From Microbacterium sp. LWH13-1.2 (GTDB lineage: Bacteria; Actinomycetota; Actinomycetes; Actinomycetales; Microbacteriaceae): a stretch of 64,000 bases of DNA. The stretch covers positions 1,054,001 to 1,118,000 of the forward strand of contig NZ_CP151635.1 in NCBI RefSeq assembly GCF_038397735.1, in the 5' to 3' direction. This document shows positions 17,535-26,239 of this stretch, piece by piece. Below the pieces are notes generated by a model that was not told where the DNA came from, did no database searches, and worked only from the letters and a program-made list of their open reading frames with translations. The position numbers and the translations under genes are program-made. Numbering within the stretch: position 1 is the stretch's first letter; the number at the start of each line of letters is the position of its first letter.

Positions 17535-17610
17535 CTCGACAGCCTAGGCGAATCGGCGCTCACGCCGGAGGCGGGACGCCGAGCATCCCGTCGCACCGTA
17601 GGCTTGAGGG

Positions 17611-18504
17611 ATGGTCTCGCCCGGCATCCTCCTCGTCGACAAGCCCGCTGGACTGACCAGCCACGATGTGGTCGCGCGCACCCGTCGTGCGCTCGGAACC
17701 CGCAAGGTCGGGCACGCGGGAACCCTCGATCCGATGGCCACCGGCCTGCTCGTGATCGGCGTCGAGGGAGCAACGCGCCTGCTGACCTACATCGTCGGCG
17801 CGGACAAGACGTACGAGGCGACGATCCGGATCGGGCAGACGACCGGCACGGACGATGCCGACGGCGAGATCCTCACCCGTGCGCCCGAGCAGGCATGGCG
17901 TGCGGTGACACCCGAGCGGATCGCGGCGGGAGTCGCCGCGCTGACAGGGGAGATCTCGCAGGTGCCGAGCTCGGTGTCAGCGATCAAGGTCGACGGCCGA
18001 CGCGCCTACGACCGGGTGAGGGCGGGAGAGGAGGTCGTGCTCGCAGCGCGCGATGTCACGGTCTCCCGGTTCGAGATCGTCGCCGAGCGCTCGGGCGAGG
18101 GCTTCCTGGATCTCGACGTCGTGGTCGACTGCTCGTCCGGCACCTACATCCGTTCTCTGGCCCGCGATCTCGGTGCAGACCTCGGCGTCGGAGGACACCT
18201 CACCGCTCTACGACGCACTCGCGTCGGCGACTTCGACGTCGCGGATGCCGTGATGATCGAGGACATCGTCGAGACCGCACTTCTGACTCCGGCCGCTGCG
18301 GCAGTGCGGGTGCTCGACCCGCTCCCTGTCTCGGCCGCGGACGCCAGGGATCTCCGGCACGGCAAACGGCTCACCGACCAGGCCTCTCGACTGAGCGGTG
18401 TTCTGGCCGCCGCGATCGACGAGGACGGCGTGCTCGTCGGCGTCGTCGAGCGACGGGGAGTCGACCTGAAGAGCGCGATGAACATGCCCGAGGTGGCCCG
18501 ATGA
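17611..18504 (+). CDS. truB: tRNA pseudouridine(55) synthase
   Basis: A 297-residue TruB that isomerises U55 in the T-loop of tRNAs. The N terminus shows LLVDKPAGLTSHDVV, and the catalytic aspartate is in GHAGTLDPMATGLL (about residue 48). ATG at 17611 lies 6 nt after TAGGCT (17599-17604), so the transcript is probably leaderless. Its stop codon overlaps the ATG of the next small membrane gene (ATGA), the first of two genes inserted before ribF in a coupled run. Confidence 0.96.
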   Translation: MVSPGILLVDKPAGLTSHDVVARTRRALGTRKVGHAGTLDPMATGLLVIGVEGATRLLTYIVGADKTYEATIRIGQTTGTDDADGEILTRAPEQAWRAVTPERIAAGVAALTGEISQVPSSVSAIKVDGRRAYDRVRAGEEVVLAARDVTVSRFEIVAERSGEGFLDLDVVVDCSSGTYIRSLARDLGADLGVGGHLTALRRTRVGDFDVADAVMIEDIVETALLTPAAAAVRVLDPLPVSAADARDLRHGKRLTDQASRLSGVLAAAIDEDGVLVGVVERRGVDLKSAMNMPEVAR

Positions 18505-18869
18505 TCCTGTGGCTGACGATTGCTCAGGTCGCGGTCGCGACCGCCGCCGGACTGTTCTGCATCATCCTCGGTCTCGCCGGGCGGCGTCCGAGCGACTTCT
18601 CGGTCGGGGCCCTCGCTCTCGTCGAGCTGCTCCTGGTCGTCCAGGTCGTCGTGGCGATCGTGGCGCCCGTCGTCGGCAACCCCCCGACCGGCGATCTGCT
18701 CGAGTACTGGGTCTATCTCGTCTCCGCTGTGCTGCTGCCGATCGGCGCGGTGCTGTGGGCGCTCATGGAGAGAAGCAGGTGGAGCACGGTCATCCTCGGA
18801 GTCGCCGGGCTGGCCGTCGCGATCATGGTCTGGCGGATGCACGTCATCTGGACGATCCAGATCGCCTGA
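18501..18869 (+). CDS. Small four-helix membrane protein
   Basis: A 122-residue very hydrophobic protein with four predicted membrane segments (about residues 3-24, 35-57, 68-88 and 94-112) and almost no soluble part. I do not recognise a named family with confidence. It starts at ATG 18501, overlapping the truB stop by 4 nt, so it is translationally coupled to truB. The following gene begins 42 nt later. Location between tRNA modification and flavin synthesis genes does not reveal its role. Confidence 0.8.
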   Translation: MILWLTIAQVAVATAAGLFCIILGLAGRRPSDFSVGALALVELLLVVQVVVAIVAPVVGNPPTGDLLEYWVYLVSAVLLPIGAVLWALMERSRWSTVILGVAGLAVAIMVWRMHVIWTIQIA

Positions 18870-18910
18870 GCGTCCGGGATCCCCTGCCCCGATCTAGAAT
18901 GGGGGGAGCT

Positions 18911-19357
18911 ATGAGCACCACCGTCCCCACCTCCCGCATGACCGGCATCGGCCGTGTCCTCGTGATCGTCTACGCCGTCATGGCGTTGGCGGCGACCGGT
19001 CGAAGTTTCGTGCAGATCTTCCGGCAGTTCGACGAGGCGCCCCTGGCGTACTCGCTGTCGGCGCTGGCGGCCGTCGTCTACATCCTCGCGACCCTGGCGC
19101 TCGTGCTCGCCGACCGCCGCGGCTGGTACGTCATGGCATGGGTCGCGATCGTCTTCGAGCTCACCGGCGTCTTGGTGATCGGTACCCTCAGCGTCTTCTT
19201 CCCCGACCTCTTCCCTCATGACACCGTCTGGTCGATGTTCGGGCGTGGCTATGTGTTCATCCCGCTGGTGCTTCCGATCTTCGGGATCTGGTGGCTGCGC
19301 ACTCATCGCCCGGCGCGCGCTGTGCAGGCGGCGCCCGCCGCTGAGGTGTCCGCATGA
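18911..19357 (+). CDS. Small integral membrane protein upstream of ribF
   Basis: A 148-residue protein with four hydrophobic segments (about residues 12-32, 45-66, 73-97 and 110-130) and a short C-terminal tail rich in Ala, Pro and Arg. The pattern is like conserved actinobacterial membrane proteins found near ribF, but function is unknown. GGGGAG lies just before the ATG, and TAGAAT (18893-18898) could give an internal promoter with a very short leader. Its TGA overlaps the ribF ATG, which implies coupled translation. Confidence 0.8.
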   Translation: MSTTVPTSRMTGIGRVLVIVYAVMALAATGRSFVQIFRQFDEAPLAYSLSALAAVVYILATLALVLADRRGWYVMAWVAIVFELTGVLVIGTLSVFFPDLFPHDTVWSMFGRGYVFIPLVLPIFGIWWLRTHRPARAVQAAPAAEVSA

Positions 19358-20307
19358 TCGTCTTCCGCGATCCGCTGGAGGTCCCGGCGGACTTCGGTCA
19401 TTCCGTGGTCGCGATCGGCAAGTTCGACGGTGTCCACGCCGGGCACCGGGCGGTCATCCGTCGGCTCAAGCAGGTCGCGGACGAAACCGGCCTCCGCACA
19501 GTGGCCGTCACGTTCGATCGCAATCCTCTTGCCGTGCTGCGACCCGATCGCTGCCCCGAGAATGTCGTCACGGTCGAGCGCAAACTCGAGCTGCTGAGCG
19601 AGCTCGAGCTCGACGCGACGCTGCTGCTGACCTTCGATGCCGAGTTCGCCGCGCGCAGCGCCGAGGAGTTCGTCACGAGCATCCTGGTCGGAGCGCTCGG
19701 TGTGTCGACGGTGCTCGTGGGTGAAGACTTCCGGTTCGGGCGCGGGGGAGCGGGAACGCCGGCGTTGCTGCGCGAACTGGGCCCGAAGCATGGGTTCAGC
19801 GTCGAAGTCGTCGACGACGTCTTCCTGGACGGCTCTGATCGACGAGTCTCGTCCACGTGGATCCGGGAACTGCTCATGGACGGCGACGTCACCACCGCCG
19901 CACGAGTTCTCGACCGTAACGTCGACGTGCGCGGCGAGGTGGTGCACGGCCTCAAGCGAGGACGGGAACTCGGGTTCCCGACCGCCAACCTCTCGGCCTC
20001 GGTCGACTCCTTCGTCCCGGGCGACGGGGTCTACGCCGGATGGCTCGTCGACCACGAAACCGGGATCCGTCACCGAGCGGCGATCTCGGTGGGCACAAAC
20101 CCGACTTTCGACGACGTCCTCGAGCGCCAGGTCGAGGCGCACGTGCTCGGCGAGACGGATCTCGACCTGTACGGGCACGATGTCACCGTCGAGTTCGTCG
20201 AGCGTCTGCGTGGCATGGTCGCCTTCGAGGGCATCGACAAGCTCAAGTCTCAGATGGCCACCGACGTCACGGATGCCGAACGGGTGCTCGCAGCTCCGAA
20301 CAGCTGA
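19354..20307 (+). CDS. ribF: Bifunctional riboflavin kinase / FAD synthetase
   Basis: A 317-residue enzyme converting riboflavin to FMN and then FAD. The N-terminal adenylyltransferase half has the nucleotide-binding GKFDGVHAGH (about residues 24-33) and the SSTWIRELL segment near residue 170. The C-terminal kinase half has ELGFPTANL near residue 208 and a conserved TNPTF near residue 250. Start ATG overlaps the previous stop (ATGA). In actinobacteria ribF commonly lies near truB, as here. Confidence 0.96.
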   Translation: MIVFRDPLEVPADFGHSVVAIGKFDGVHAGHRAVIRRLKQVADETGLRTVAVTFDRNPLAVLRPDRCPENVVTVERKLELLSELELDATLLLTFDAEFAARSAEEFVTSILVGALGVSTVLVGEDFRFGRGGAGTPALLRELGPKHGFSVEVVDDVFLDGSDRRVSSTWIRELLMDGDVTTAARVLDRNVDVRGEVVHGLKRGRELGFPTANLSASVDSFVPGDGVYAGWLVDHETGIRHRAAISVGTNPTFDDVLERQVEAHVLGETDLDLYGHDVTVEFVERLRGMVAFEGIDKLKSQMATDVTDAERVLAAPNS

Positions 20308-20360
20308 ACTCCGAGCCAACTCTCCGTGACGTGATCTCGGTCCGATGGTCGGCATGGCGT

Positions 20361-20418
20361 AGAATGGGTCTCGGTGGTCGACGAATCTCGCGACTGAGTC
20401 GCGCGCCGATGACCACCG
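20361..20418 (+). promoter_or_regulatory. Promoter-like -10 followed by nested inverted repeats in the helicase leader
   Basis: TAGAAT (20361-20366) is followed by CGGTGGTC (20372-20379) pairing with 20411-20418, enclosing CGCGACT (20389-20395) pairing with 20397-20403. The helicase mRNA would have a structured leader of about 145 nt. Confidence 0.5.
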
Positions 20419-20515
20419 GAACTACTGTTCGTACGGTCCTGGCTCACGCCACACGCGGACATCGAGAACGGCTGCCGCATCCTGTGGATGCTCGGCCTTC
20501 ACGCTCAGGAGGAGC

Positions 20516-22660
20516 ATGCCGACCACGGCGACTGCCGCAACGCGGCGCAAGAAGACGTCTCGTCGCGACGATGAGGCGCCCCTCATCCCGATCCTCGCGC
20601 GAAAGGTGCGCGAGATCGAGGCGAAGTCGCAGCGCGGAAAGCTGGGCCCGACGAACCGGGTGAAGTTCCAGGTGATCGCGTTCCTGGTGCGCGAAGAGCG
20701 TGCCAGGGTGAAAGCGGACACCGAGATCGCCGATGCCGCCCGCGCGGAACTGCTCAAGCGGCTCGACGGCGTCGCGACGATCCTCGCCAAGACCGCCGCA
20801 CGCGACACATCGCTGATCCAGCTGCTCGAAGCCGATCAGGCGACGTCTCCGGTGGCGAAACGCATGCGTCGGGACTGGCTGCTCGAGTCGGGCGCGGAAC
20901 TCGCGCCCGAAGAGCTCATCATCGCCGACATCGCGCCCGTGCAGACGTCCGTCGTGTCTGCCGCGATCGCCGAACGTCAGGTGACGCCCCCGTCGGTCGA
21001 ATCGCGCCAGCTCGCGAACCCGTTCCTCGCTCCGGATCTCACTCCGCGAGCACGCACCACTCCCCGTCGTCGCCTCGACGGCTGGGAGCTCATGGGGCCC
21101 CTCTACAAGGCGTTCGAGACGGGCGCCGGGGGCGGCGCGGCGAGCATGGATCTCCCGCCCGCACCAGAGTACGATCACCTCTCGCCGAAGGGGCTCGAGG
21201 TGATGGTGCACCAGTCGCGCTTCCTCGAATCCGTGCGCGAGGGGCACAGGAGCTTCCTCCTCGCCGACGAGCCCGGCCTCGGCAAGACGGCTCAGTCCGT
21301 GCTCGCCGCGTCCGTCGCCGGCGCGTACCCGCTTCTCGTGGTGGTGCCCAACGTCGTGAAGATGAACTGGGCGCGCGAGGTCGAGCGCTGGACGCCGCAG
21401 CGCCGAGCGACGGTCATCCAGGGCGATGGTGCCGACATCGACGCGTTCGCCGACATCTTCATCGTGAACTACGAGATCCTCGATCGTCACATGTCGTGGC
21501 TCGCGTCGATCGGACTTCGGGGAATGGTCGTCGACGAGGCGCACTTCATCAAGAACCTCAGCTCCCAGCGATCGCAGAACGTGCTCTCGCTCGCCAACCG
21601 GGTACGCGAGCGCACACCGGGGGGCAACCCGCTGATGCTCGCACTCACGGGAACGCCTCTGATCAACGATGTCGAGGACTTCGACGCGATCTGGCGCTTC
21701 CTCGGCTGGACGACGGGCGAGAAGCCCGGCCCTGAACTGATGGAGAAGCTCGACGCGACGGGGTTCACACCCGCAGACAAGGCTTTCTATCCCGAGGCCC
21801 GTGAAGCGGTGATCTCGATGGGCATCGTCCGCCGCAAGAAGAAGGACGTCGCCGCCGACCTCCCAGACAAGCTCATCGCCGATCTGCCCGTCCAGCTCGA
21901 CGACGACTTCGGGCGCAGCATCCGTCAGGCGGAGCGCGAGCTCGGGGAGCGTCTCGCCGCTCGCTACCGCCGCATCATCGAGGCACGCGGGGATCGCGGA
22001 CTCGCACCGGGCGAGATCGACGAGGACATCGTGCGCCTTGTCGCTCAGAACGAGCTCGAGGAGTCGAAGGCTGCAGGAACCGGTGGCGACAACGTCTTCA
22101 CCATGGTGCGTCGCATCGGGCAGGCGAAGGCGCAGCTCGCAGCCGACTACGCGGCGCAGCTGCAGCGATCGGTGGGCAAGGTCGTGTTCTTCGCGAAGCA
22201 CATCGACGTGATGGATCAGGCCGAGGCGCATTTCGCATCAGTCGGCATCCGTTCGGTGTCCATCCGTGGCGACCAGACCTCGACCGCGCGTCAGCAGGCG
22301 ATCGACGACTTCAACAGCGATCCGGATGTCGGCATCGCGGTGTGCTCGCTGACCGCAGCCGGCGTGGGCCTCAACCTGCAGGCGGCATCGAACGTCGTCC
22401 TCGCAGAGCTCTCGTGGACTGCTGCGGAGCAGACGCAGGCGATCGACCGTGTGCACCGCATCGGTCAGGACGAGCCGGTCACGGCGTGGCGGATCATCGC
22501 GGCGCACACCGTCGACGCGAAGATCGCCGAGCTCATCGACCAGAAGCAGGGTCTCGCGGCGCGCGCGCTCGACGGTGAGGCCGTCGATGACGCGGCCGCG
22601 GAGCCCGTGCAGCTCGGGGCGCTCATGCACCTTCTGCGGGAGGCCCTCGGGGCGGCCTGA
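20516..22660 (+). CDS. SNF2-family DEAD/DEAH helicase
   Basis: A 714-residue superfamily 2 ATPase. Motif I is ADEPGLGKTAQS (about residue 250), motif II is VVDEAHFIKN (about residue 338), motif III is LTGTP near residue 379, and the C-terminal lobe has GLNLQAASNVVLAE and QAIDRVHRIGQ, the SNF2 motifs V and VI. About 240 residues ahead of the helicase core are helical and not assigned. The layout resembles SMARCAL1-like annealing helicases rather than type I restriction subunits; no nuclease or methyltransferase domain or neighbour is seen, so a DNA repair role is more likely than defence. AGGAGG precedes the ATG. Confidence 0.87.
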   Translation: MPTTATAATRRKKTSRRDDEAPLIPILARKVREIEAKSQRGKLGPTNRVKFQVIAFLVREERARVKADTEIADAARAELLKRLDGVATILAKTAARDTSLIQLLEADQATSPVAKRMRRDWLLESGAELAPEELIIADIAPVQTSVVSAAIAERQVTPPSVESRQLANPFLAPDLTPRARTTPRRRLDGWELMGPLYKAFETGAGGGAASMDLPPAPEYDHLSPKGLEVMVHQSRFLESVREGHRSFLLADEPGLGKTAQSVLAASVAGAYPLLVVVPNVVKMNWAREVERWTPQRRATVIQGDGADIDAFADIFIVNYEILDRHMSWLASIGLRGMVVDEAHFIKNLSSQRSQNVLSLANRVRERTPGGNPLMLALTGTPLINDVEDFDAIWRFLGWTTGEKPGPELMEKLDATGFTPADKAFYPEAREAVISMGIVRRKKKDVAADLPDKLIADLPVQLDDDFGRSIRQAERELGERLAARYRRIIEARGDRGLAPGEIDEDIVRLVAQNELEESKAAGTGGDNVFTMVRRIGQAKAQLAADYAAQLQRSVGKVVFFAKHIDVMDQAEAHFASVGIRSVSIRGDQTSTARQQAIDDFNSDPDVGIAVCSLTAAGVGLNLQAASNVVLAELSWTAAEQTQAIDRVHRIGQDEPVTAWRIIAAHTVDAKIAELIDQKQGLAARALDGEAVDDAAAEPVQLGALMHLLREALGAA

Positions 22661-22688
22661 CGAGAGGGACTCTCGAGAGATCGGTGTT

Positions 22689-22704
22689 AAGAATCACGAT
22701 TCTT
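22689..22704. repeat. Perfect palindrome upstream of pfkA
   Basis: AAGAATC and GATTCTT separated by AC. It lies 28 nt after the helicase stop and about 180 nt before pfkA; it could be an operator or a short hairpin. The remaining intergenic sequence to 22881 shows a possible -10 TAGTGT (22824-22829) and nothing else notable. Confidence 0.4.
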
Positions 22705-22881
22705 GGCGCCGATTTCTCGTTCTCATCGCTGAGTCGAGGCATTTCTTACGAATCGTCCCGAGGTGAGCGCAAGATCCCCGGTTTTCGACGCCTCGAATGG
22801 CGCGTGCGCGCATCGGGGCACTAGTGTCGATCGCAGGCAACGTCGCCTTTTCCCCCTTCCCTGAACCCGTCTGAGGCAAGC

Positions 22882-23910
22882 ATGAAGATCGGCATTCTGA
22901 CGAGCGGTGGCGACTGCCCCGGACTCAACGCGGTGATCCGCGGAATCGTGCTCAAGGGCACCACGACCTACGACCTCGAGTTCGTCGGCATCCGCGACGG
23001 CTGGCGAGGCGTCGTCGACGGAGACTTCTTCCCCCTCACTCGGCACGAGGTGAAGGGCCTGTCGAAGGTCGGTGGAACGATCCTCGGCACCAGCCGCACG
23101 AACCCCTATGAGGGTGAGCGCGGCGGTGCGGAGAACATCGCCAAGACGCTCTACGGCCACAAGATCGACGGCATCATCGCGATCGGCGGCGAGGGTACCC
23201 TTGCAGCGGCCGACCGCCTCGCGAAGGACGGCATCAACGTCATCGGTGTGCCGAAGACCATCGACAACGACCTCCGCGCCACCGACTACTCGTTCGGCTT
23301 CGACACGGCCGTCAACATCGCCACCGACGCGATGGACCGTCTGCGCACCACCGGAGACTCGCACCAGCGCTGCATGGTGGCCGAGGTCATGGGTCGCCAC
23401 GTCGGTTGGATCGCGCTCCACGCCGGGATGGCGGCGGGCGCGCACGCCATCTGCATCCCCGAGGTACCGATGTCGATCGACGACATCACCGAGCTCGTCT
23501 CGAGCGCCCACGATCGCGGACGCGCGCCGCTCGTCGTGGTCTCCGAAGGATTCAAGCTGCTCGGCATGGATGAGGCCTACAGCGACAAGGGGCTGGACGC
23601 ATTCAACCGCCCCCGTCTGGGCGGCATCGGTGACCAGCTCGCGCCGGCGATCGAGCGGATCACCGGAATCGAGACTCGCGCCACGATCCTCGGTCACATC
23701 CAGCGCGGCGGATCGCCCTCGGCGTTCGACCGCGTGCTCGCCACGCGACTCGGCCTGCACGCGGCCGACGCCCTGGTCGACGGCGCGTGGGGCCAGATGG
23801 TCGCCATGCAGGGGACCGACATCGTGCGTGTGCCGTTCGCCGAGGCCCTGGGCGAGCTGAACACGGTTCCCCGCAGCCGCTACGACGAGGCCGCCGCACT
23901 GTTCGGCTGA
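22882..23910 (+). CDS. pfkA: 6-phosphofructokinase
   Basis: A 342-residue phosphofructokinase making fructose 1,6-bisphosphate in glycolysis. It opens with ILTSGGDCPGLNAVIRG. The donor-site residues read GGEGTL and PKTIDND: glycine in the first motif favours ATP over pyrophosphate, while the lysine before TIDND is typical of the actinobacterial group that includes both donor types. ATP-dependent activity is therefore likely but inferred. The acceptor segment AEVMGRHVGWIAL is intact. GAGG lies upstream of the ATG. A strong bidirectional hairpin follows. Confidence 0.94.
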   Translation: MKIGILTSGGDCPGLNAVIRGIVLKGTTTYDLEFVGIRDGWRGVVDGDFFPLTRHEVKGLSKVGGTILGTSRTNPYEGERGGAENIAKTLYGHKIDGIIAIGGEGTLAAADRLAKDGINVIGVPKTIDNDLRATDYSFGFDTAVNIATDAMDRLRTTGDSHQRCMVAEVMGRHVGWIALHAGMAAGAHAICIPEVPMSIDDITELVSSAHDRGRAPLVVVSEGFKLLGMDEAYSDKGLDAFNRPRLGGIGDQLAPAIERITGIETRATILGHIQRGGSPSAFDRVLATRLGLHAADALVDGAWGQMVAMQGTDIVRVPFAEALGELNTVPRSRYDEAAALFG

Positions 23911-23935
23911 GCCGTCAGCCGGACACCCCGAACGC

Positions 23936-23968
23936 GAACGGGCCGATCCTCACCGGATCGGCCCGTTC
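23936..23968. terminator. Bidirectional terminator hairpin between pfkA and oligopeptidase
   Basis: A 14-bp perfect stem, GAACGGGCCGATCC (23936-23949) with 23955-23968, and a 5-nt loop. It is followed by TCTCT on the pfkA strand and lies between convergent genes. Confidence 0.8.
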
Positions 23969-23983
23969 TCTGCGTAGGCGCGG

Positions 23984-26083
23984 TCAGCGCGAGGCGAGCC
24001 CGACCGTGTCGAGGATCCACGCCAGTTCGAAGGCGCGTTCCTTCCATGAGTTGTACCGTCCGCTGACCCCACCATGACCGGCGACCATCTCGCACTTGAG
24101 CAGTGCGTCCGATGCTCCTGCGACTCGCAGCGCCGCGATCCACTTGGCCGGTTCCACATAGAGCACTCTGGTGTCGTTGAGCGAGGTGACCGCCAGGATG
24201 CGCGGGTACTCGACGCCCTCACGCACGTTCTCGTATGGTGAGTACGACTTCATGTACTCGTAGACGTCAGCGCCGTGCAGCGGGTCTCCCCACTCGTCCC
24301 ATTCGATCACCGTCAGAGGGAGCGAGGGGTCGAGGATCGTCGTCAGCGCGTCGACGAACGGCACGGCGGCCAGAACTCCGGCGAAGAGCTCGGGGGCGAG
24401 GTTCGTGACGGCACCCATGAGCAGTCCTCCGGCGCTGCCGCCCTCTGCGACGAGAGTCTCGGGCGTCGTGATGCCCTGCTCGATGAGGTGCTCGGCGCAC
24501 GCGACGAAGTCGGTGAACGTGTTGCGCTTGCTCAGCAGCTTGCCGTCCTCGTACCACTGTCGCCCCATCTCGCCGCCGCCACGCACGTGTGCGACGGCGA
24601 AGACGATTCCTCGGTCGAGCTCGGACAGCCGGGCGACCGAGAAACCGGGATCGATCGAGTGCTCGTACGACCCGTAGCCGTAGAGATGCACGGGACGGGT
24701 CTCGGAACCCGGATCTCCGAACGAGCGCTTCCAGACGAGCGAGATCGGCACCCTGGTACCGTCGGTTGCCGTGGCCCAGGCGCGCTGCTGGCCGTAATCG
24801 AGAGGGTCGTAGCCGCCGAGGACCGCGACCTGCTTGCGGAGTTCGAGCTCGCGCGTCGCGAGGTCGAGCTCGTACACCGTGCCGGGAGTGACGAACGAGG
24901 TGTAGCCGAGGCGCAGATACGGCGAGTGCCATTCCGGGTTGCCGCTGACACCCGCCGAGTACAGCGGCTCGTCGAAGACGATGTCCTCCACGGCATCCGT
25001 CGAGTAGTCGAGGAGCCCGACGCGCTCGAGACCCTCACGGCGGTACTCGACCGTGGCGAAATCGCGGAAGGCGTCCATGCCGAGCAGTCGACGGCCCGGT
25101 TCGTGCGCCAGGACGACCCGACGCTCGCCCTGCGGGGCGGATGCGGCGACCGAGACGAGCTCGAAGTCCAGCGCGCCGTCGTTGTGGAGGATGTACAGGC
25201 GATCCTCCCCGTCGACCACCGCGTGCTCGAGCGAGTACTCGACGCCCTCGCGTCGAGGCCAGACGATCTCGGGCGGCGCAGTCAGATCTCCCGAGAGATC
25301 GACGAGGTACTCCTCGCTCGTGATGCTGGATCCGACGGCGATCACCAGGTATCTGCGACTGCGGGTGATGCCGGCGCCCAGCCAGTACTTCTCATCGGGT
25401 TCGTGGAAGAGCTGCACGTCTTCGGCCACCGGCGTGCCGAGGCGGTGCAGCCAGAGGGTGTCGGGGCGCCAGGCGTCGTCCCTCGTCGTGTACAGGATCC
25501 CGGTGCCGTCAGGGGTGAAGAATGCGCCTCCCGTGTCGGGGATCACGTCGGCGAGGGTCTCGCCGGTGACGAGGTCGCGGACATGCACGGTGTAGAGCTC
25601 ATCACCCTCGAAATCCGTCGCCCAGAGCAGCTTGGTCGCGTCGTCAGAGGTGTCGAAGGCGCCGAGTGAGAAGAACTCGTGGCCCTCGGCCTCGACGTTG
25701 CCGTCGAGCAGGACGATCTCGCCCGGCACGGGCACGCCCGGTTCGAGCACCGGGGGAGTCCAGTCGCCCTCGGCTGCGGCGGTGCGGCAGTGGATGCCGT
25801 ATTGGGATCCCTCCTCGGTGCGGCTGTAGTACCACCAGTCTCCACGTCGAGTCGGCACGGAGAGATCCGTCTCCTGCACTCGACCTTTGATCTCCTGGAA
25901 GAGTGTCTCGCGCAGTTCGGCGAGATGCGCGAGCTCGGACTCCGTGTGCGCGTTCTCCGCTTCGAGATGCGCGATCACTTCGGGGGAGTCCTTCTCGCGC
26001 AGCCATTCGTACGGGTCGTCGAAAGTGTCTCCGTGATGAGTGCGGAGTGTCGAGCGGCGGTCTGCGATCGGGGCATCAGTCAC
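23984..26083 (-). CDS. S9 family oligopeptidase (prolyl oligopeptidase / oligopeptidase B type)
   Basis: A 699-residue cytoplasmic serine peptidase with an N-terminal beta-propeller (about residues 70-400) that limits access to short peptides and a C-terminal alpha/beta hydrolase domain. The nucleophile serine is in EGGSAGGLLMG, the aspartate in SLNDTRV and the histidine in AGHGG. The sequence resembles oligopeptidase B, which cuts after basic residues. The GTG at 26083 is chosen because TAGCGT (26096-26091) lies 7 nt before it; the in-frame GTG at 26092 lies inside that hexamer. Convergent with pfkA. Confidence 0.9.
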   Translation of the reverse strand: MTDAPIADRRSTLRTHHGDTFDDPYEWLREKDSPEVIAHLEAENAHTESELAHLAELRETLFQEIKGRVQETDLSVPTRRGDWWYYSRTEEGSQYGIHCRTAAAEGDWTPPVLEPGVPVPGEIVLLDGNVEAEGHEFFSLGAFDTSDDATKLLWATDFEGDELYTVHVRDLVTGETLADVIPDTGGAFFTPDGTGILYTTRDDAWRPDTLWLHRLGTPVAEDVQLFHEPDEKYWLGAGITRSRRYLVIAVGSSITSEEYLVDLSGDLTAPPEIVWPRREGVEYSLEHAVVDGEDRLYILHNDGALDFELVSVAASAPQGERRVVLAHEPGRRLLGMDAFRDFATVEYRREGLERVGLLDYSTDAVEDIVFDEPLYSAGVSGNPEWHSPYLRLGYTSFVTPGTVYELDLATRELELRKQVAVLGGYDPLDYGQQRAWATATDGTRVPISLVWKRSFGDPGSETRPVHLYGYGSYEHSIDPGFSVARLSELDRGIVFAVAHVRGGGEMGRQWYEDGKLLSKRNTFTDFVACAEHLIEQGITTPETLVAEGGSAGGLLMGAVTNLAPELFAGVLAAVPFVDALTTILDPSLPLTVIEWDEWGDPLHGADVYEYMKSYSPYENVREGVEYPRILAVTSLNDTRVLYVEPAKWIAALRVAGASDALLKCEMVAGHGGVSGRYNSWKERAFELAWILDTVGLASR

Positions 26084-26239
26084 GCCTCCCACGCTAGCTC
26101 AGGTCGAGTTGACCGGCACTCGACAGGGTGGGAGGATTGCCCGGGGCCGGTTAACGGAAGTCAAACCCACGGTGAACTCTTCGTTCGTCACGTCGATCTC
26201 GTCGACACCTCCCTCTTCCTCAACGACCGAAAGCGAACG

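Noticed and set aside
20516..22660. SNF2 helicase as part of a phage-defence island
   Set aside because: Neighbours are ribF and pfkA; there is no methyltransferase, nuclease, or other defence gene within reach.
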